From an uncultured Acetatifactor sp. (lineage in GTDB: Bacteria > Bacillota > Clostridia > Lachnospirales > Lachnospiraceae), in contig CAJUGH010000003.1 of NCBI GenBank assembly GCA_910586215.1, positions 115,273 through 179,272 on the forward strand: a DNA stretch of 64,000 nucleotides, read 5' to 3'. Positions 9,104-17,704 of the stretch are shown here, piece by piece. A program made the position numbers and the translations under genes. Position 1 is the stretch's first letter. Every line of letters begins with the position of its first letter. A model generated the notes under the pieces. That model did no database searches, was not told the origin of the DNA, and worked only from the letters and a program-made list of their open reading frames with translations.

Positions 9104-9919
9104 TTATGCATTTTCACGGAGTTTTTTCTTGTATTCCGTAGGAGTGTATCCAGTGTATTTTTTGAAGGTACTGGCAAAGTATCCGGGGTTGTTCCCGAAC
9201 CCTGTGGCAGCAGCCACGTCTGCCACCAGAAGATCCCCTTCCCCTGCCAGCATATGCATGGCCAGCAGCATCCTCCTCTCCAGCAGGTAAGCGGAAAATT
9301 TCTGCTTCACTTCCTTCTGGAAGATCTTGCCAAGATAGTTTTCATTCAGGAACAGCTTCTGCTGGGAAATCCATTTCAAGTTCAGGTCCTCGTTGGCAAT
9401 TTCCTCTTCCACGATGGCAATGATATGATTTACCGTGTTGGAAAACCTGCGCTTGTCCCCTGCCGGCGAAGGGACATTCCCGGTTCCCGGCCCTCCTGCG
9501 CCCTGGAGGAACTGGAGCTGGTCCAGGAACTGATTCTTACGTTTTTCATCCCGGCATTTTAACACGGCCTCCACCAGAACCGTCTCCTCCAAGGGTTTTA
9601 AGAGATAATCCTTGGCCCCGAAGCGCAGGGCCTCCTGGGCATAGGAGAAATCCGCATAGCCGCTTAAGATGATACAGGCCGTCTCCCTGCCTGCCGCCCG
9701 CACCCTTTTCAGCAGTTCTATGCCGTCCATCACAGGCATGCGGATGTCCACCAGCATCAGGTCCACGGTATATTTCTCCAGGTATTCCAGGGCCTCCACG
9801 GCATTGGCAGCCACCTTCTCCACCAGGACACCGTACGTCTCCCAGGCAATATGGTAGGCAATGGCTTCCCTCACAATCCGTTCATCATCCACAATCATGA
9901 TTCTGTATAGTTCGTTCAT
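9104..9919 (-). CDS. YesN-type response regulator (REC plus AraC DNA-binding domain)
   Basis: 271 residues. The receiver domain (about 5-125) has the acidic pair in IVDDE, the phospho-acceptor Asp58 in LMLVDIRMP, and the conserved Lys in LLKPLEE. The C-terminal 100 residues are a double helix-turn-helix of AraC type, ending in YTGYTPTEYKKK. Partner of the YesM-type kinase immediately upstream; together they most likely switch on the sugar importer 11844-15202 in response to an outside carbohydrate. A strong terminator follows it. Confidence 0.93.
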   Translation of the reverse strand: MNELYRIMIVDDERIVREAIAYHIAWETYGVLVEKVAANAVEALEYLEKYTVDLMLVDIRMPVMDGIELLKRVRAAGRETACIILSGYADFSYAQEALRFGAKDYLLKPLEETVLVEAVLKCRDEKRKNQFLDQLQFLQGAGGPGTGNVPSPAGDKRRFSNTVNHIIAIVEEEIANEDLNLKWISQQKLFLNENYLGKIFQKEVKQKFSAYLLERRMLLAMHMLAGEGDLLVADVAAATGFGNNPGYFASTFKKYTGYTPTEYKKKLRENA

Positions 9920-9986
9920 TCATAACCTCAATCTTCCGCTTCCGGGATAACGATGCATTTTACAGTGTCTCCCCGCTTTCCCTAAG

Positions 9987-11777
9987 TTATGTTACCTCCT
10001 GGATCCTGCTGCCCGCACCGGCCTCATATTCCTCAAGTGTCATGCAGCGCAGCCTGACCTGGGCCACTGTCCATTCCCCTTCCCTGAACAGGCTGACACC
10101 ATATGCATCCCCGTACACCATTTTCACCCTGCTGTCAATGTTCAGAAGGCCGATGCCATTGCCCCGGGGCTTCCAGGAACCTTCCCGCAGGCGTCTGACC
10201 AGGTCTGGTTCCGGGGCAGGCCCCTGGTTGCGCACCTGGCAGATACAGTCCCTGCCTTCACAGACAATCCGGATCTCTATGGCGCAGGGTTCTATCCTGC
10301 ATTCCAGGCCATAGCAGATGGCATTCTCTGCCAGGGGCTGCAGGGTGAACTTGGGAATGACCAGGTGGCTGCACTCTGCCGCCACGTCAAACCGGACTTC
10401 CAGGCGCTCCTCATACCGGTGCTTCTGGATGATAAAATAGTGACACACCATATCCAGTTCCTTGTCCATGGCCACCACAAATTCCTTGTCGCTGATGGCT
10501 TCCCGGATCAGCAGTCCCAGACTGCTGATCATGTCTGCGGCCCCGTCCATCTTCGCGGTCTTGGCCATCCAATAGACACTGTTCAGGGTATTGTACAGAA
10601 AATGGGGATTCATCTGGGACTGCATGGCCTGGAGTTGTGTCTCCTTGATCAGCAGCTGTTTCATGTAATTATCCCGGACCAGTTCATTGATACGGACAGA
10701 CATACTGTTGTATGCCACCTGCAGGTCATACACATCCTGGTCCCGCACATCCTGTTTCTCATAGAGGGGGATCTGGGTAAGGGATTCCCCGGGCACCCTG
10801 CGGATATGCTGTATGAAGGTCCGGATGTCCCCTGTGACCCTGTGGGCCAGAAGCAGTGCCAGCACCATGGCACCGGCCCCGCACAGGGCCAGCAGGCCCA
10901 CATAGCGCCAGAAGGCCTGCAGCACATCCTCAAACAGGCGGGAGTACGGCTCCAGCAGCATATAGGAGAACACCTGGCCAGGCTGACTGAAATCTACTAC
11001 AAAGTACTTATCCTGGCCTATACTCTGGACCGTATACCCGTTTCTCCCGGAAACGGGTATATATTCTGCCAGGATATCCTGGCTGTCATTCAAGACATAC
11101 CGCAGTCCGCTGTCCTGTCCGGACAGGACAAGCATCCCGTTGTGGACATCTGTCAGGGGACGGCACACCTGTTCCATATCCACGTACAGGATGACCACGC
11201 CGATGTGGTTCAGGGACAGATCCTTTTTCTCCCTAAGTTCCTTGGCCAGGACCAGGATATTGTCATCCCCCGTGGACTCCATCCCGTCTAAGAGAATGGT
11301 CTTCCCCTGGAACTCCTGGGCCAGGAGTCCGATCCTGGCTGCCACCTCCTCCGATGGCCGGTAGTACCTGGTGGAAGCCACCACCCGTACCTGGCCGGTC
11401 TCATCCAGGAAATTGGCGCACACAATGGCGTGGTCTGACACAATACCCTGCTGGATCCGGGAAGTGATCACATTCATGCTGGAAGAGTACTTCATGGTGG
11501 ACACAGCACCAGCGGCACTTTCTGCCAGAATGGTGCTGCCCGCCTCCTGCACCTGCGGCGACACTACAATATCATATAGTATATCCTGGATCCCGGCCAT
11601 CTGGTCCTCCATCTTCAGGATGGACGCATGGGACAGTTCCCCGGTAAGCTGATAGATATAATTGGTATTGGCCTTCTCCAGTTCATAGAGTACCACACAC
11701 CCTCCTGCAAAATGCAGTATCAGTACCACTGCCAGAATGGATATGACTCTCTGTGCGATACTCTTCCTCTTTCTCAT
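9987..11777 (-). CDS. YesM-type sensor histidine kinase
   Basis: 596 residues. TM1 about 12-31, an extracellular sensor of roughly 255 residues (40-285), TM2 about 293-312, a HAMP linker, then the His_kinase domain with MNPHFLYNTLNSVYWMA (phospho-acceptor His392), LAENAICYGLE (N box) and GNGIGLLNIDSR (G box). This is the kinase class paired with AraC-type regulators in Firmicutes sugar-uptake loci. It follows the MalG-like permease by 66 bp and precedes its regulator by 67 bp, so importer and sensor are co-transcribed. Confidence 0.94.
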   Translation of the reverse strand: MRKRKSIAQRVISILAVVLILHFAGGCVVLYELEKANTNYIYQLTGELSHASILKMEDQMAGIQDILYDIVVSPQVQEAGSTILAESAAGAVSTMKYSSSMNVITSRIQQGIVSDHAIVCANFLDETGQVRVVASTRYYRPSEEVAARIGLLAQEFQGKTILLDGMESTGDDNILVLAKELREKKDLSLNHIGVVILYVDMEQVCRPLTDVHNGMLVLSGQDSGLRYVLNDSQDILAEYIPVSGRNGYTVQSIGQDKYFVVDFSQPGQVFSYMLLEPYSRLFEDVLQAFWRYVGLLALCGAGAMVLALLLAHRVTGDIRTFIQHIRRVPGESLTQIPLYEKQDVRDQDVYDLQVAYNSMSVRINELVRDNYMKQLLIKETQLQAMQSQMNPHFLYNTLNSVYWMAKTAKMDGAADMISSLGLLIREAISDKEFVVAMDKELDMVCHYFIIQKHRYEERLEVRFDVAAECSHLVIPKFTLQPLAENAICYGLECRIEPCAIEIRIVCEGRDCICQVRNQGPAPEPDLVRRLREGSWKPRGNGIGLLNIDSRVKMVYGDAYGVSLFREGEWTVAQVRLRCMTLEEYEAGAGSRIQEVT

Positions 11778-11843
11778 GTGCGCCTTTCCTTTCCGTAGTC
11801 CTGCCTGTCCTGTTTTTTGACCCTGGTATCATCATATACCTTG

Positions 11844-12689
11844 TCAGGATTTCAGTCCAGACATGGAGATACCTTCCACAATATATTTCTGGGTAAATAG
11901 GAACAGCACGATCACCGGAAGCAGGGACAGCACACACATGGCGAACATGGCGCCATAGTCCGATACACTGGTAGGGTCACAGAACAATTTCAAGGCGATG
12001 GACACCGTATAATTCTCCGGTGCATTCAGGTACAGCAAGGAACCCATAAAATCATCCCATTTCCAGTAAAAGGCAAAGATGGCAGAGGTAGCCAGGGCCG
12101 GCTTGATAAGTGGCAGCATAATGTTCAGGAACAGCCGTATCCTGCCACAGCCATCGATCTCGGCAGCCTCATCCAGTTCCTTGGGAATCCCTGCGATGAA
12201 CTGCATGATCAGGAAGATGAAAAACGCCCTGCCTCCCCATTCCGGTATCACCAGGGGCAGAAAGGTATCCACCCAGTTTAGCTTGTTGAAGATAATATAC
12301 TGGGGTACCACCAGCACCTGGCTGGGCACCATCATGGTAACCATCATGAAGAGAAAGAGAATCCCCCTGCCCCTGAACCTGACTCGGGAAAAGGCATAGG
12401 CTGCCATGGCAGAGGCGATCACATTGCCTACCACAGACAGGCTGGTCACAACAATGGAATTCTTGAAAAAGACAGTGAAAGTAGTCCCGCCAAATCCGGA
12501 CCAGCCCTTCACATAATTGTCGAACCGCCATGTACTGGGAAATAGCTGTTCCACTGTGGAGAGCACCAGGCTGCTCTCCTTGAAGGAACTGAAGAACATC
12601 CAGATCAAGGGGTATATCATCACAATGCCAATGGCGCATACAATTACATGGAACAGCACCGTATGGATGGCTTTTTTCGTCCTTGTCAC
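11844..12689 (-). CDS. Carbohydrate ABC transporter permease, MalG type (CUT1)
   Basis: 281 residues, six predicted membrane helices, with the cytoplasmic EAA loop that docks the ATPase visible as EAAEIDGCGRIRLF followed by LPLIKPA. Second permease of the importer; its ATG overlaps the stop of the upstream permease by four bases (ATGA), so translation is coupled. No ATPase gene occurs in the locus, as is usual for CUT1 operons that share an MsmK-type ATPase. The sugar cannot be read from sequence. Confidence 0.93.
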   Translation of the reverse strand: MTRTKKAIHTVLFHVIVCAIGIVMIYPLIWMFFSSFKESSLVLSTVEQLFPSTWRFDNYVKGWSGFGGTTFTVFFKNSIVVTSLSVVGNVIASAMAAYAFSRVRFRGRGILFLFMMVTMMVPSQVLVVPQYIIFNKLNWVDTFLPLVIPEWGGRAFFIFLIMQFIAGIPKELDEAAEIDGCGRIRLFLNIMLPLIKPALATSAIFAFYWKWDDFMGSLLYLNAPENYTVSIALKLFCDPTSVSDYGAMFAMCVLSLLPVIVLFLFTQKYIVEGISMSGLKS

Positions 12690-13645
12690 TTTCGTCCCCT
12701 CCTTTTCTTCTTGTTCCCGCCGCCGAACAATTCATTCTCATAGAATACCCATGCGCTGGAAGATTTAAATACCAGGGCTGTAAAAAAGCCGATGATTACC
12801 AGAAGGATCCAGGCCATGGCACACCCGTATCCCATCTTGTAATAGGCAAAACTCTGCCTGTACAGGTATAGGGCATAGACCAGGGTCTTGTTCATGGGTC
12901 CCCCGTCCGTAATAATCATGGCCTGGGAGAACACCATGAAACCGCCGATCATCTGCATCACCAGGTTGAAGAAAATGATAGGACTTAACAAAGGCAGCGT
13001 AATCTTGAAGAATTTTTTCACAGGCCCTGCGCCGTCCACCACAGCCGCCTCATAATAGCTTGTAGGGATCTGCTTTAGGCCGGAAAGGAAGATCAGCATG
13101 GGGGAACCGAACTGCCAGATGAACAGCAGCACAATACTCCAAAGTGCAGTGTCCTTGTTGGAAATCCAACTGATGTCGCAGGGAATCCCCAGGCTTTGCA
13201 GGAAAGTGTTAAATACCCCTGTCTTGGAGAAACAGTATTTCCACATGACGGACACTGCCACACTGCCCCCCAGAATGGATGGCAGGTAATACACCACCCT
13301 GTAGAAAGGCACAGCCTTGGAATCCCGGTTCAGGATCATGGCCACCAGCAGGGCGAATACCAGGCGCAGGGGAATGGAGAGGAACACGAACCGGAAGGTA
13401 ACACCCAGGGACGTGAGGAACAGCTTATCCTGGGTAAACAGTTTCACATAGTTAGCCAGTCCTATGAAAGTGGGATTGGAAAGCATATTGTATTCTGTGA
13501 AGGACAGGACAAAGGAAGCCAGGAAGGGAATTGCCGTAAAGGCCAGGAAACAGACCAGCCAGGGTCCCACAAACAGGTACCCCACCAGATTGTCATATTT
13601 TCCCTTTCCGGGCTTCCTTCGTCTGCCGGATGAAAGTTCTTTCAT
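12686..13645 (-). CDS. Carbohydrate ABC transporter permease, MalF/UgpA type (CUT1)
   Basis: 319 residues with a basic N-terminus, six predicted membrane helices and the EAA loop EAAVVDGAGPVKKFFKI followed by LPLLSP. First permease gene after the binding protein, separated from it by a 154-bp gap containing a 16-bp perfect hairpin. AAAGGA lies ahead of the ATG at 13645. Confidence 0.93.
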   Translation of the reverse strand: MKELSSGRRRKPGKGKYDNLVGYLFVGPWLVCFLAFTAIPFLASFVLSFTEYNMLSNPTFIGLANYVKLFTQDKLFLTSLGVTFRFVFLSIPLRLVFALLVAMILNRDSKAVPFYRVVYYLPSILGGSVAVSVMWKYCFSKTGVFNTFLQSLGIPCDISWISNKDTALWSIVLLFIWQFGSPMLIFLSGLKQIPTSYYEAAVVDGAGPVKKFFKITLPLLSPIIFFNLVMQMIGGFMVFSQAMIITDGGPMNKTLVYALYLYRQSFAYYKMGYGCAMAWILLVIIGFFTALVFKSSSAWVFYENELFGGGNKKKRRGRK

Positions 13646-13710
13646 TTGGAATCCTTTCTGCGCATATAGCCATGCGCTATATAATAATAACCGCCCTATT
13701 GCCGGCTTTC

Positions 13711-13755
13711 ATGGAAAAGGACCCGCGGGCAGGACATGTGCGGGTCCTTTTCCAT
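13711..13755 (-). terminator. Intercistronic hairpin between binding protein and permeases
   Basis: Perfect 16-bp stem (13711-13726 with 13740-13755) and a 13-base loop. No run of T follows on the minus strand. Such structures after sugar-binding-protein genes typically protect the upstream mRNA end and lower permease expression, so I read it as a stabiliser/partial terminator. Confidence 0.75.
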
Positions 13756-13798
13756 ACAGATACCGGGGGCTGCTGCCCCGGTATCCTGATCTGAAGCA

Positions 13799-15202
13799 CT
13801 AAGGCAGGATGGCAGCGGACTGTTCCAGGAAATCCTTCACACAGTCTTCTGCGGACATTTCGCCATACATAACCGCCGTGTAATTGTTCTTCAGTACACT
13901 GATGGCCTCTGCGGAATTGGCAGGATCTGCGGGATTGGTCTTTTGCACCACCGCGGATACCCGGTCCACATACTCCAGGGTGTTGCTGGTGAGCTGGTCC
14001 GTATCCTGGGAAGTCTTCAGCATATCACGTACGGCGCTGGACAAGGAGATGCCCCTGTCGGTGCCGATGGTCCTGGCTGCCGTCTCGTCATTGATTAGGT
14101 AGTTCAGTACCCTGGCTGCTGCCGCAGGATCCTGGCAGTTGGCAGAGATACACCAGTACATATTGGAATTCAGGTACATGCCGCTGCTGCTTCCACCGTC
14201 CATCTTCGGCAGCATCACCATACCCATCTCCTTGCCAAGGGCCTGGCTGTACATGGTGTAGTAATTGCTGAGCATAAAGCTCATGGCCGACTTGCCCTGG
14301 GAAATGTAGGCATCCTCCGTGGTGGACCAGGCCACCTGTACCTCGGGATCCACAAAATAGCCTTCCTTCACCCCGTCATACACGTCCTGGATGGCCCCTG
14401 TGACTGCTGCCACCACAGCCTCGTCTTCTGCCCAGGGAAGGGATTTCCCGTCTTCTGAGAAAAAGTCATAACCATAACTGCGCACCATGGTCTCCACCAC
14501 CCACCTTGCCTCTGACAGGAAAGGAATCTCTGTCTGTATGCCAGTGGCATCGTAAACGGCCTTGGCTGTGGTGATGAAGTCGCTCCAGGTCCAGTCATCT
14601 TCCGGGTATGCCACCTTGGCCTGGTCGAAGATCTCCTTGTTGTAAGCAACTGTCACTGTGTTGTACCCTGAGGTGAAACCAGCCAGCTTCCCGTCCACCA
14701 TGCCGCCGCCCAGGGCCTCCTGACCGATGTTGCTGATATCAATGGTGCCATCGTCCACATAGGGCTGCAGGTCAATGATCTGCCCATTCCCGGAATAATT
14801 GATGATATCCGTGGTGGACATCTGGATCACATCCGGCAGGTTGCTTCCCACTGCCTGGGTTGCCAGGTTCTCAAAATAGCTGGACCAGCTTGTGTATTCA
14901 TAGGAAAACTCTATTCCCTGGGCTTCCCCGTAACTGTCCAGGGCAGCAATGGTGGCATTGTGCCGCTCCTGGCCGCCCCACCAGGCCACACGCATGGAGG
15001 ATGGCTCCTGGGATCCCTCCCCGGAAGAAGGAGTGCTCCCCTCTTCCGGAGCCTGGGAACTCTCCTGTCCGCTGCCCTCGCTGCTCACACTGCCTTCACT
15101 TCCCCCTGATGACACCTGTCCGTCCCCGCCCTGTCCGCAGGCTGCCAGGGACAACACCATGGCGCCCGCACAGATCACAGACCATACTTTCTTACGCTTC
15201 AT
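13799..15202 (-). CDS. Extracellular sugar-binding lipoprotein (CUT1 solute-binding protein)
   Basis: 467 residues. Lipoprotein signal peptide with lipobox LAAC (Cys22), then a Gly/Ser/Glu-rich tether (about 23-68), then a family 1 extracellular solute-binding fold (RVAWWGGQERHN at the start; YNTVTVAYNKE and WTWSDF later). It should capture an oligosaccharide outside the membrane and hand it to the two permeases downstream. ATG at 15202 with a strong AGGAGG; a good promoter lies 61-89 bp upstream. First gene of the importer/two-component operon. Confidence 0.94.
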   Translation of the reverse strand: MKRKKVWSVICAGAMVLSLAACGQGGDGQVSSGGSEGSVSSEGSGQESSQAPEEGSTPSSGEGSQEPSSMRVAWWGGQERHNATIAALDSYGEAQGIEFSYEYTSWSSYFENLATQAVGSNLPDVIQMSTTDIINYSGNGQIIDLQPYVDDGTIDISNIGQEALGGGMVDGKLAGFTSGYNTVTVAYNKEIFDQAKVAYPEDDWTWSDFITTAKAVYDATGIQTEIPFLSEARWVVETMVRSYGYDFFSEDGKSLPWAEDEAVVAAVTGAIQDVYDGVKEGYFVDPEVQVAWSTTEDAYISQGKSAMSFMLSNYYTMYSQALGKEMGMVMLPKMDGGSSSGMYLNSNMYWCISANCQDPAAAARVLNYLINDETAARTIGTDRGISLSSAVRDMLKTSQDTDQLTSNTLEYVDRVSAVVQKTNPADPANSAEAISVLKNNYTAVMYGEMSAEDCVKDFLEQSAAILP

Positions 15203-15262
15203 TCTTCTTAACCTCCTGATTCATCCGCTTGCTATCCAGCGGTATGTTTTGTGTACAATATT

Positions 15263-15291
15263 ATTGTAGTGCATCCTTTTTCCTGCAACAA
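15263..15291 (-). promoter_or_regulatory. Sigma-A-type promoter of the sugar importer operon
   Basis: On the minus strand, -35 TTGTTG (15286-15291), 17-base spacer, -10 TACAAT (15263-15268), about 60 bp before the binding-protein ATG. Confidence 0.75.
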
Positions 15292-15386
15292 TCAAAAAAA
15301 GTGGACAAAATTTTCAAAAAACGGTGTATTTATACTTAAAAGTTCAGCTATAAAATATTTCTTTTTATTGAAATGAGAATAATAGA

Positions 15387-15453
15387 TTGACATTTTCAAA
15401 TTTTTATAATATTATAAAAAAAACATGAAAGGAGAATACAGATATGGTATAAT
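15387..15453 (+). promoter_or_regulatory. Tandem promoters ahead of a small exported-protein gene
   Basis: First promoter: TTGACA (15387-15392), 17-base spacer, TATTAT (15410-15415). Second: an extended -10, TGG followed by TATAAT (15448-15453). The surrounding DNA is very AT-rich. Confidence 0.65.
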
Positions 15454-15501
15454 TTAAAAAAATAGCGCAATAGTTTTTATTCAACAAAAGGAGAAAATGA
15501 T

Positions 15502-15784
15502 ATGAAGAAAATGATATTAGCAACAGCTTTGGTCTTATTAGACTGTCAATATATTCAATTATGCCAGCGGAAGCAGAAGCGGTTCATACAATGCTTCTGA
15601 GCAGGCATATTATTTGGCCACACGAGGAACGACCAATTTATGTTCCGGTTATTTTGACACAAGTTTTTATTCTACAAGTAACTTGTCAGACACAACAGGT
15701 TCGCAATTTAGACTGATGATAACAACAAAAGATTCCAGCGGGAATAAAGTTGAACTGAATTTCTTTACTAGTATATTCGACTAA
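15502..15784 (+). pseudogene. Frameshifted small secreted protein
   Basis: Strong AAAGGAG site, then ATG and a signal-peptide-like start (MKKMILATALVLL). After about 13 codons the open frame is lost: the cleavage-site-like continuation (SIMPAEAEA) lies in a second frame, and a coherent Ser/Thr/Tyr-rich mature part of about 75 residues (starting near ASGSRSGSYNASEQAYYLAT, ending at the TAA at 15782-15784) lies in a third. Read straight from the ATG it stops at TGA after 32 codons. At least one, probably two, indels lie near 15540-15585. No family recognised. With the next gene it forms a plus-strand AT-rich island. Confidence 0.6.
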
Positions 15785-15873
15785 ATATTATTGGGGCCAT
15801 AGCGATAATGTATCCGTCATTCTTGATATTTGTCCCGCACTTTACATAGGCATAAAGAAGGGAGGCAAATTAT

Positions 15874-16422
15874 ATGAACCCTACAACAAAGACAAATATA
15901 CCAGATATTCCATCCAGAAAACCAGTGAAAATAGGGAAGCTGCTATTCCTCATTGCAGGAGAAATCGCACTGTTGCTATTCCTGTTCCTTGTAACAAGAT
16001 TTCATGACAGGGGATTACAGATGAACTGGTTCCATAATGCGGTCAGCGAATGGGTAGTGGCAGGTTCCGTATTCATTGCCCTGTTGGTTGCAGGATTATT
16101 TCCCGACTTCCTGCGTTCTTTTGTATATATGCTAAAAGAAAAGGAAACCATTACCACGATACAAGTACAGAAATCTTTGATGGCTGTCAAACTGGCTATG
16201 GCTGTTGCAATTGTTTCAAATCTGTTCGTACTGGTATTCCTTTTCGTGTCCATGGCAGAGAGCTTTACCATATATGCGGATCAATTGGAAACACTATTTC
16301 CATACAGCCTGGAAGCACTAGGAGGAAATGCTATATACGGCCTTCTGGCCGTTATGCTCCTGCTCCCTGTGTATGCACGGCTTAAAATAAGGTTGCTGGC
16401 CATGGGAAGTTCCATGGAATAG
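15874..16422 (+). CDS. Four-helix membrane protein of unknown function
   Basis: 182 residues. Basic N-terminus, hydrophobic helices at about 22-42, 62-88, 104-130 and 150-172, with a charged loop (LKEKETITTIQVQKS) between helices 2 and 3. Not recognised. GGGAGG precedes the ATG at 15874. It lies 90 bp after the broken exported protein and shares its promoters, with a strong terminator downstream, so the two were probably a pair (for example a small secreted product and its membrane partner); that relation is inference from position only. Confidence 0.75.
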   Translation: MNPTTKTNIPDIPSRKPVKIGKLLFLIAGEIALLLFLFLVTRFHDRGLQMNWFHNAVSEWVVAGSVFIALLVAGLFPDFLRSFVYMLKEKETITTIQVQKSLMAVKLAMAVAIVSNLFVLVFLFVSMAESFTIYADQLETLFPYSLEALGGNAIYGLLAVMLLLPVYARLKIRLLAMGSSME

Positions 16423-16462
16423 GCTTTTAGTCTGTGTATTGACCATATAGCATCTGAATGAG

Positions 16463-16514
16463 GGGTCTGCCGTGGCAAAATCGGAAAATTATCGCCATGG
16501 CAGACCCTGTTTTG
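16463..16514 (+). terminator. Intrinsic terminator
   Basis: 14-bp stem (16463-16476 with 16494-16507, one G-T pair), followed by TGTTTTG. Ends the plus-strand unit, facing the minus-strand gene ending at 16547. Confidence 0.8.
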
Positions 16515-16546
16515 CATAGTCTCACTACTCTTTTGTACTCCACACC

Positions 16547-17701
16547 CTATTCTGACTCTTCCAGTACGAACTCCGGGATCAGTCCATACACATCGGACAG
16601 CCCTATGATAAATCCCGGATAGGTTTCATATAACTGGACTTCCCCGTCGGTCCATGCCAGCTTTTCCACGTCAACTGCCTGGATATCCAGGCGCAGGGGA
16701 TATTCCTCATAATACAGCATGATATACAGCGTGTTCCCACCATCCTCTATTCTGCACAGGCCATCTTCCTGGATAAGCTTTTCCAGAAATTGCCTGTCGG
16801 CAGCACTTATTTCTTCCAGATTTTCCAGATAAGGAATGTCTTCCATAATGGTCGTATAGACGGCATCCAGGAGATAGCTGTTCATGGATTCGAACTGGTA
16901 GCTGAGTTCATACCACAATCCCCACCGGCTTTCCACTCCCCATTTGTTTGTGGCATTCCAGATTTCTGCCCAGTAAGCGGTGTCCCCATATTTTTCCCTC
17001 ATGATCTGGTTATTTTCCCTCATGATCTGGTTATTTTCCGTCTCCTTTACGGAGACCGTAGATGCAGCAGTACCTGCAGACTTGACGGCATACAGGTTCC
17101 CATATTCCGCATCCATCAGCAGTTCATATCCAATACCTTCTGTATCATAGAGCTTCAAGTACCAGAGTATGAAATTGACCCCCTGAGCATAATCCTCGCT
17201 ATAGATCACATACTGTTTCCACTGCTCCACAGAGAAACCATCCGTGATGGTATAGGGAAGGTAACTTAGATCCAGAAAGGTATAGAGCAGGCCCTGGTAG
17301 ATCCCAATGTCATTGTCCGTCAGACGGTCATAGAGATCCTTTGTCACCTCAAACTCCTGACTGGTCACATAATACTGGGTACCAGCCGCCAGCCCCTGTG
17401 CGTAGTCTGTCAGCCGCCTGCCCAGGGATGGCTCGTAGGAGGTGGTCATCACGGAGATATCCAGGTTCTCCCGCATGGAAAGCTCCGTATCCTGGCACAG
17501 GTACCTATCCTGTGCCTTGAACACCAGTTCCGGTCCCAGGAAAGCTCCACACAGAAGTCCCAGGAGCACTACGGCCACCAGGATATAACGCAGGGTATGG
17601 TATCTGTCTCCGCTCCTGCGCCTGCCAGTGTATTTTCTATGTCTGGCCGGGGCAGCCTGTCTTTGTTTTGTTTTCCCCCTGTCCCTTCTGTCACCTTCCA
17701 T
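16547..17701 (-). CDS. Membrane-anchored protein of unknown function, next to a two-component system
   Basis: 384 residues: a very basic, Arg/Lys-rich cytoplasmic start (about 1-38), one membrane helix (about 39-61), then an acidic, Tyr-rich extracellular domain of about 320 residues with no motif I recognise. It contains an in-frame 21-bp tandem duplication (16992-17033) that repeats the heptad ENNQIMR. Its ATG is 3 bp after the stop of the kinase gene, so it is translated from the regulator-kinase message and may be an accessory sensor or the target of the system. Confidence 0.8.
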   Translation of the reverse strand: MEGDRRDRGKTKQRQAAPARHRKYTGRRRSGDRYHTLRYILVAVVLLGLLCGAFLGPELVFKAQDRYLCQDTELSMRENLDISVMTTSYEPSLGRRLTDYAQGLAAGTQYYVTSQEFEVTKDLYDRLTDNDIGIYQGLLYTFLDLSYLPYTITDGFSVEQWKQYVIYSEDYAQGVNFILWYLKLYDTEGIGYELLMDAEYGNLYAVKSAGTAASTVSVKETENNQIMRENNQIMREKYGDTAYWAEIWNATNKWGVESRWGLWYELSYQFESMNSYLLDAVYTTIMEDIPYLENLEEISAADRQFLEKLIQEDGLCRIEDGGNTLYIMLYYEEYPLRLDIQAVDVEKLAWTDGEVQLYETYPGFIIGLSDVYGLIPEFVLEESE

Positions 17702-17704
17702 CCG

